The position numbers and the translations under genes are program-made. From NCBI GenBank assembly GCA_964561495.1, contig CAZLPW010000082.1, forward strand, positions 1-8,724: a stretch of DNA of 8,724 nucleotides. Reading direction: 5' to 3'. The DNA comes from CAZLPW01 sp964561495 (GTDB taxonomy: Bacteria; Fidelibacterota; Marinisomatia; Marinisomatales; UBA1611). Each line of letters begins with the position of its first letter. Position 1 is the first letter of the stretch. Below the pieces are notes generated by a model that made no database searches, had not been told where the DNA came from, and saw nothing but the letters and a program-made list of their open reading frames with translations. Shown one piece after another: positions 5,644 through 8,724 of the stretch.

Positions 5644-7146
5644 ATGCAGTTTAAAAATAATTCATTATATGTTCGAATAGGAACTGTCTTAGTAGCTTTA
5701 GTTCTTCTAAACATAATTTCAAGAGATCGCTTCAAAAGACTAGACCTTACTGATAATAAAATGTACTCCCTTTCATCCTCCAGTAAAGAGGTAGTGTCAC
5801 AGGTTGACGACCTATTAACAATGAAGGTATATTTTTCTAGCGACTTACCAAATGAACTGGGAAACACCAAACGATTTTTACAAGATATTTTGGAAGAATT
5901 TCGTGCATATTCAAACGGTAATATTAGATTCTTTTTTGAAGACCCTCAATCTGATGAAAATTTGGAAGAGCAAGCTAGAAAGGACGGCATCCAACCAGTT
6001 CAAATGCAGGTCATTGAAAATGATAAGGTGGAAATCAAGAAGGTATATCTTGGGCTTGTAATGCTCTATGAAAATAAAAAAGATAATATCCCAGTTATTC
6101 AAAATACCGCAGGCCTAGAGTATCTTATTACAACAAAAATAAAATCTCTGATCGATATAGAAAAAAGAACCTTGGGGATGGTGAATCTTCAACCTGAGAA
6201 TGAGCTTAAAACTGAGAATTTGAGATCACAACTTAGGCAGCATTACAATGTTCAGACTACAGATCTAACCACAAGTAACTTAGATGAAGTGGATGTCTTA
6301 CTGGTTTCAGGCACAACAGACTCGGTTGATCAAAAGGCTTTAGACAATTTAGAAAATTATCTTAATAATGGAAAAAAGGTTTTTCTAGCTCAATCAGCTA
6401 TTAGCGCAGATATACAGGCACAATCGGCATCTCCTATTAATTCAAATATTTTTGACCTAATTGAAAAATATGGTCTAAAAATAAAGAAAAACCTTGTTCT
6501 TGATAATGAATGCCAAAGTGTTCAAGTCCAAGAAAGAAGAGGCATTTTTATGATGAATCGCGCCATGCGATACCCCTTTTTCCCTAATGTGCGAAATTTT
6601 AATAAAAGTGAAATTATCGTTGCTGACCTTGAGCAGGTAGTCCCATTCTATCCAAGCGAAATTGTTTTAGATACAATGGAAGTTGACTTGGTTGCAGGAA
6701 CAACAGACCTGTTTAGGTCTTCAAATAAAAGCGGGTCAATGGAAAATAATTTCATTCTTAGTCCAGATCCTCAGCAAAATCCTTTTATTAATTTATTAAA
6801 TCAAAGTGGAAAGGTCTTGGCCGCCTCTTCCAAGCTTGTGAATGGTGGGGAATTGATTCTTATCTCTGATACAAAATTTTTATCTGATGAAGCGGGTATG
6901 TCCGTTCCCGATAATATGATTTTCCTGCTAAACGCTGCTGACTATCTTACTGGAGAAAAAGAATTGATCTCACTAAGGTCCCGAGAGATTACAAACAGGC
7001 CTCTTGAAAAGTTAGAAGACTCAACTAGAAAAAATTGGAAGTGGGCGAATATGTTACTCCCTTCATTATTAGTACTCGGCTTTGCTTATTTCCAAAGAAA
7101 AAAAGAAAATTCAAGGGCTAACATGTTGGAGCAAATTTATGACTAA
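5644..7146 (+). CDS. GldG-like auxiliary protein of the ABC transporter
   Basis: A 500-residue protein anchored at both ends: an N-terminal membrane segment at about 10-25 and a C-terminal one at about 467-483 followed by basic QRKKEN. The long middle part should therefore lie outside the cytoplasm. It matches the ABC-transporter auxiliary family of GldG: the opening RFKRLDLTDNKMYSLS is characteristic, followed by a thioredoxin-like strand pattern (LTMKVYFSSDLP), and later GLEYLITTKIKSLI and a segment that names a state as a value on a line (VDVLLVSGTTD). The family usually sits beside an ABC-2 permease, as here, and is thought to form the extracytoplasmic part of the machine. No catalytic residues are apparent. 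The ATG has GTGGAG (5628-5633) ten bases upstream. The stop overlaps the next start by 8 bp. Confidence 0.9.
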   Translation: MQFKNNSLYVRIGTVLVALVLLNIISRDRFKRLDLTDNKMYSLSSSSKEVVSQVDDLLTMKVYFSSDLPNELGNTKRFLQDILEEFRAYSNGNIRFFFEDPQSDENLEEQARKDGIQPVQMQVIENDKVEIKKVYLGLVMLYENKKDNIPVIQNTAGLEYLITTKIKSLIDIEKRTLGMVNLQPENELKTENLRSQLRQHYNVQTTDLTTSNLDEVDVLLVSGTTDSVDQKALDNLENYLNNGKKVFLAQSAISADIQAQSASPINSNIFDLIEKYGLKIKKNLVLDNECQSVQVQERRGIFMMNRAMRYPFFPNVRNFNKSEIIVADLEQVVPFYPSEIVLDTMEVDLVAGTTDLFRSSNKSGSMENNFILSPDPQQNPFINLLNQSGKVLAASSKLVNGGELILISDTKFLSDEAGMSVPDNMIFLLNAADYLTGEKELISLRSREITNRPLEKLEDSTRKNWKWANMLLPSLLVLGFAYFQRKKENSRANMLEQIYD

Positions 7147-7699
7147 AAACACACAATATGCTTTAGGAGTATTTGGACTCATTATTGTTTTATTTCTACT
7201 AAATAACAAATCCCAGTCAGATCTTAATGTACATACCAGTGAAATTTTTGAAGGTGATAGTAGTAAAATATTTAGGTTTCAAATTATAAATAAAGCTGAT
7301 ACATTAGACTTAATCCGTACTGATTCTACATGGACAATTTCTCAGGCAGATACTCTTATTATAAAAAACAATCAAATGGAAAAACTTTTTAGTAAGGTTT
7401 TAAAAGTCCAAAAAGAATTACAGGTCACTAAGAATCCTGATAAATGGGAAAAGTTTGGCGTCAACGACTCATTAGGCAAAAAATTTGTTTTTTATGATAT
7501 TGAAAATAAAGTTATTGGAAATTTTATTTTTGGAAACGAAGGTCAAGACTATCAGCATAACTATGTTAGAGACATTAATGACGACGATGTTTATAGAACT
7601 AATGATAATATATTTTATCTGTTAAATACGAGCGTTACATACTGGGGTAAAATCCCTCCCAAAGCAAAGACTGAAGCAGATACAACAGTAAATAAATAA
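7139..7699 (+). CDS. Membrane-anchored DUF4340 protein
   Basis: A 186-residue protein with one N-terminal membrane anchor (about residues 7-22, YALGVFGLIIVLFLLN) and a soluble domain predicted to lie outside the cytoplasm. The pattern of the domain (FRFQIINKADTLDLIRTDSTWTISQADTLI, split here as FRFQIINKADT and DSTWTISQAD) and its position after a GldG-like gene point to DUF4340, a family commonly encoded beside these transporters. It is short for that family, whose members often carry about 300 residues or more. Its function is unknown. I take the ATG at 7139, with GGAG (7128-7131) seven bases upstream. A TTG at 7082 would add 19 charged residues and overlap the previous gene by 65 bp. The overlap with the GldG-like stop is 8 bp, so coupled translation is likely. 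Confidence 0.82.
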   Translation: MTKNTQYALGVFGLIIVLFLLNNKSQSDLNVHTSEIFEGDSSKIFRFQIINKADTLDLIRTDSTWTISQADTLIIKNNQMEKLFSKVLKVQKELQVTKNPDKWEKFGVNDSLGKKFVFYDIENKVIGNFIFGNEGQDYQHNYVRDINDDDVYRTNDNIFYLLNTSVTYWGKIPPKAKTEADTTVNK

Positions 7700-7712
7700 T
7701 TAAAAGATATAA

Positions 7713-8090
7713 TTGAAAAACAAAAATAAAACAATTCTGGTTGTAGGCGACAGAGTATTAATACAACCAGATACTGGAGAAAAACAATCACCAGCTGGTT
7801 TATACCTCCCCGCTAGTGTTATTGAAAAACAAGAGGTTCAGGCTGGTATGGTAGTAAAAGTAGGGCCTGGAATCCCACTTGGATCACCTAATGAAGAATT
7901 TGATGAACCATGGAAAGAATCCCAATCTGAAGTTAAATATATCCCAACTCAGGCAGAGGTAGGTGACTATGCTTTGTTTTTAGCAAAATCAAGTATTGAA
8001 GTTAAAATTGATGAAAAAGAATATAGGATTGTCCCTCAATCTGCTATTCTGATACTTATGCGAGATAATATTGGTGAAATTTTGTCTTAA
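7713..8090 (+). CDS. Divergent GroES-like co-chaperonin paralogue
   Basis: A 125-residue cytoplasmic protein with the chaperonin-10 fold pattern: VVGDRVLIQP (10-19), a mobile-loop-like QSPAGLYLP (25-33), GMVVKVGPG (45-53), and the C-terminal VGDYALFLAKSSIEVKIDEKEYRIV and PQSAILIL (83-115). Ordinary GroES has about 95 residues. The extra length is mainly an insertion at about 54-80 (IPLGSPNEEFDEPWKES and on), at the place of the GroES roof loop, plus a short C-terminal tail. The hydrophobic tripeptide that binds GroEL (IVL in E. coli) is LYL here. No groEL follows, so this is probably the second GroES-type protein known from Bacteroidota relatives, not the housekeeping copy. Start TTG at 7713: an in-frame TAA at 7710-7712 excludes anything longer. 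No good Shine-Dalgarno is seen. It is 13 bp behind the DUF4340 gene. Confidence 0.85.
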   Translation: MKNKNKTILVVGDRVLIQPDTGEKQSPAGLYLPASVIEKQEVQAGMVVKVGPGIPLGSPNEEFDEPWKESQSEVKYIPTQAEVGDYALFLAKSSIEVKIDEKEYRIVPQSAILILMRDNIGEILS

Positions 8091-8101
8091 TTAAATTTCA
8101 C
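8074..8101. repeat. 9-bp inverted repeat around the shared stop codons
   Basis: GTGAAATTT (8074-8082) and AAATTTCAC (8093-8101) are perfect inverted copies separated by ten bases that include both TAA stops. It could form a hairpin in either transcript at the convergent junction. Only three of the nine pairs are G-C and there is no T tract on either strand, so it is not a standard rho-independent terminator. It may still mark transcript ends or stabilise 3' ends. Confidence 0.5.
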
Positions 8102-8724
8102 ACCCATTTCATAAAACATAAACCCCCATTTCTCTGCATATTCATTTATAATTTTGTTTGTGGATTTTCCACTGCCATGACCCGTTTTTTTCCCAATCCT
8201 TATTAAAATCGGATCAACTCCAGCTTGCGCCTCCTGAAGAGTAGCTGCGTATTTAAACGAATGCGCAGGAACAACCCTGTCATCGTGATCTGCAGTATAA
8301 ATTAAAGTTGAAGGATACCTACCATTATTAACAACATTATGAATAGGTGAATATGATAATAAATTATAAAAATGTTGAGGATCTTTTACAGATCCATATT
8401 CTGTGGCCCAGGCGTATCCAATAGTGAATTTTTCATATCTTAACATATCCATTACACCAACCTCAGGAAAAGCAACTTTACAGATACCAGGGTATTGATT
8501 CAAAACAGCTCCGATTAATAGGCCACCATTTGATCCACCTCTGATTGCTAAATAATTATTATCTGTATATCCTTTTTTAAAAAGATATTGGGCTGCATAG
8601 ATAAAATCATCAAAAACATTCTGCTTATTTAATAGCATTCCATCTCTGTGCCACTTTTCACCATATTCACCACCACCTCTAATATTAGCAATAGCAAACA
8701 CCCCATTATTCTCTAAAATGATTG
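8087..8724 (-). CDS. Prolyl oligopeptidase, S9 family, C-terminal part (5' truncated by window)
   Basis: The catalytic alpha/beta-hydrolase domain of a serine peptidase that cleaves short peptides after proline. About 211 C-terminal residues are present. The frame stays open through the right edge (IILENNGVFAIANIRGGG), so the GTG at 8699-8701 is an internal valine and not the start. Visible motifs in order: ANIRGGGEYGEKWH; the nucleophile in RGGSNGGLL (Ser codon 8531-8533); TADHDDRVVP with the catalytic Asp and the following Arg; and TGHGSGK with the catalytic His. All three triad residues are present, so the enzyme looks active. The missing upstream part should hold the rest of the hydrolase domain and the seven-bladed propeller; a full enzyme has about 700 residues. 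Whether it is secreted cannot be judged without the N-terminus. It converges on the GroES-like gene, sharing the bases TTAA. Confidence 0.95.
   Translation of the reverse strand, partial: IILENNGVFAIANIRGGGEYGEKWHRDGMLLNKQNVFDDFIYAAQYLFKKGYTDNNYLAIRGGSNGGLLIGAVLNQYPGICKVAFPEVGVMDMLRYEKFTIGYAWATEYGSVKDPQHFYNLLSYSPIHNVVNNGRYPSTLIYTADHDDRVVPAHSFKYAATLQEAQAGVDPILIRIGKKTGHGSGKSTNKIINEYAEKWGFMFYEMGVKFN

Noticed and set aside
5634..5870. Minus-strand open frame of 78 codons opposite the start of the GldG-like gene
   Set aside because: It lies wholly against a well-supported gene, has no family features, and would run antisense within the operon.
7082..7138. Longer form of the DUF4340 protein starting at TTG 7082
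   Set aside because: It adds 19 charged residues before the membrane anchor and overlaps the GldG-like gene by 65 bp. The ATG at 7139 has its own Shine-Dalgarno.
8699..8701. GTG as the start of the peptidase gene
   Set aside because: The frame continues to the window edge with residues typical of the family, so this is an internal valine of a truncated gene.

Overview
The window is AT-rich (roughly one third G+C by eye) bacterial chromosomal DNA, densely packed with ordinary-looking genes. There is no sign of phage, transposon, CRISPR array or RNA gene. The gene mix suggests a marine member of the Bacteroidota/FCB side of the tree: a Gld-type ABC exporter with its GldG and DUF4340 partners, a second divergent GroES-like protein, a prolyl oligopeptidase, and a secreted beta-rich envelope protein. 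Several genes have clear Shine-Dalgarno sequences and two use TTG starts, which is less typical of classical Bacteroidota. A relative such as Marinimicrobia is my best guess, by inference only.

Layout, left half (all minus strand, read right to left). A small secreted lysine-rich protein (3476-3724) has its own sigma70-like promoter and a strong terminator hairpin. A beta-strand-rich exported protein follows (2534-3382), with a TATAAT box just past that terminator. Then comes leucyl-tRNA synthetase (54-2468), whose leader holds a terminator-like hairpin ending only a few bases before the ATG. The first nine codons of another gene (1-27) lie at the left edge behind a good Shine-Dalgarno.

Layout, right half (plus strand). 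From a 256-bp divergent intergenic region runs a tight five-gene block: GldA-like ATPase, GldF-like permease, GldG-like auxiliary protein, a short DUF4340 membrane-anchored protein, and a GroES-like protein. Junctions are 8-bp overlap, 6-bp gap, 8-bp overlap and 13-bp gap, so this is almost certainly one operon. The first four genes form one ABC-2 type membrane machine: ATPase, permease, and two proteins with large extracytoplasmic domains. The GroES paralogue may be linked by expression only. The block ends head-on against a 5'-truncated prolyl oligopeptidase (8087-8724, minus); the two stop codons share the bases TTAA inside a 9-bp inverted repeat.

Nothing here is clearly a new system. The items most worth a second look are the secreted poly-lysine protein and its palindrome-bearing leader, the hairpin in the leuS leader, the exporter operon with its GroES-like passenger, and the inverted repeat around the shared stops.
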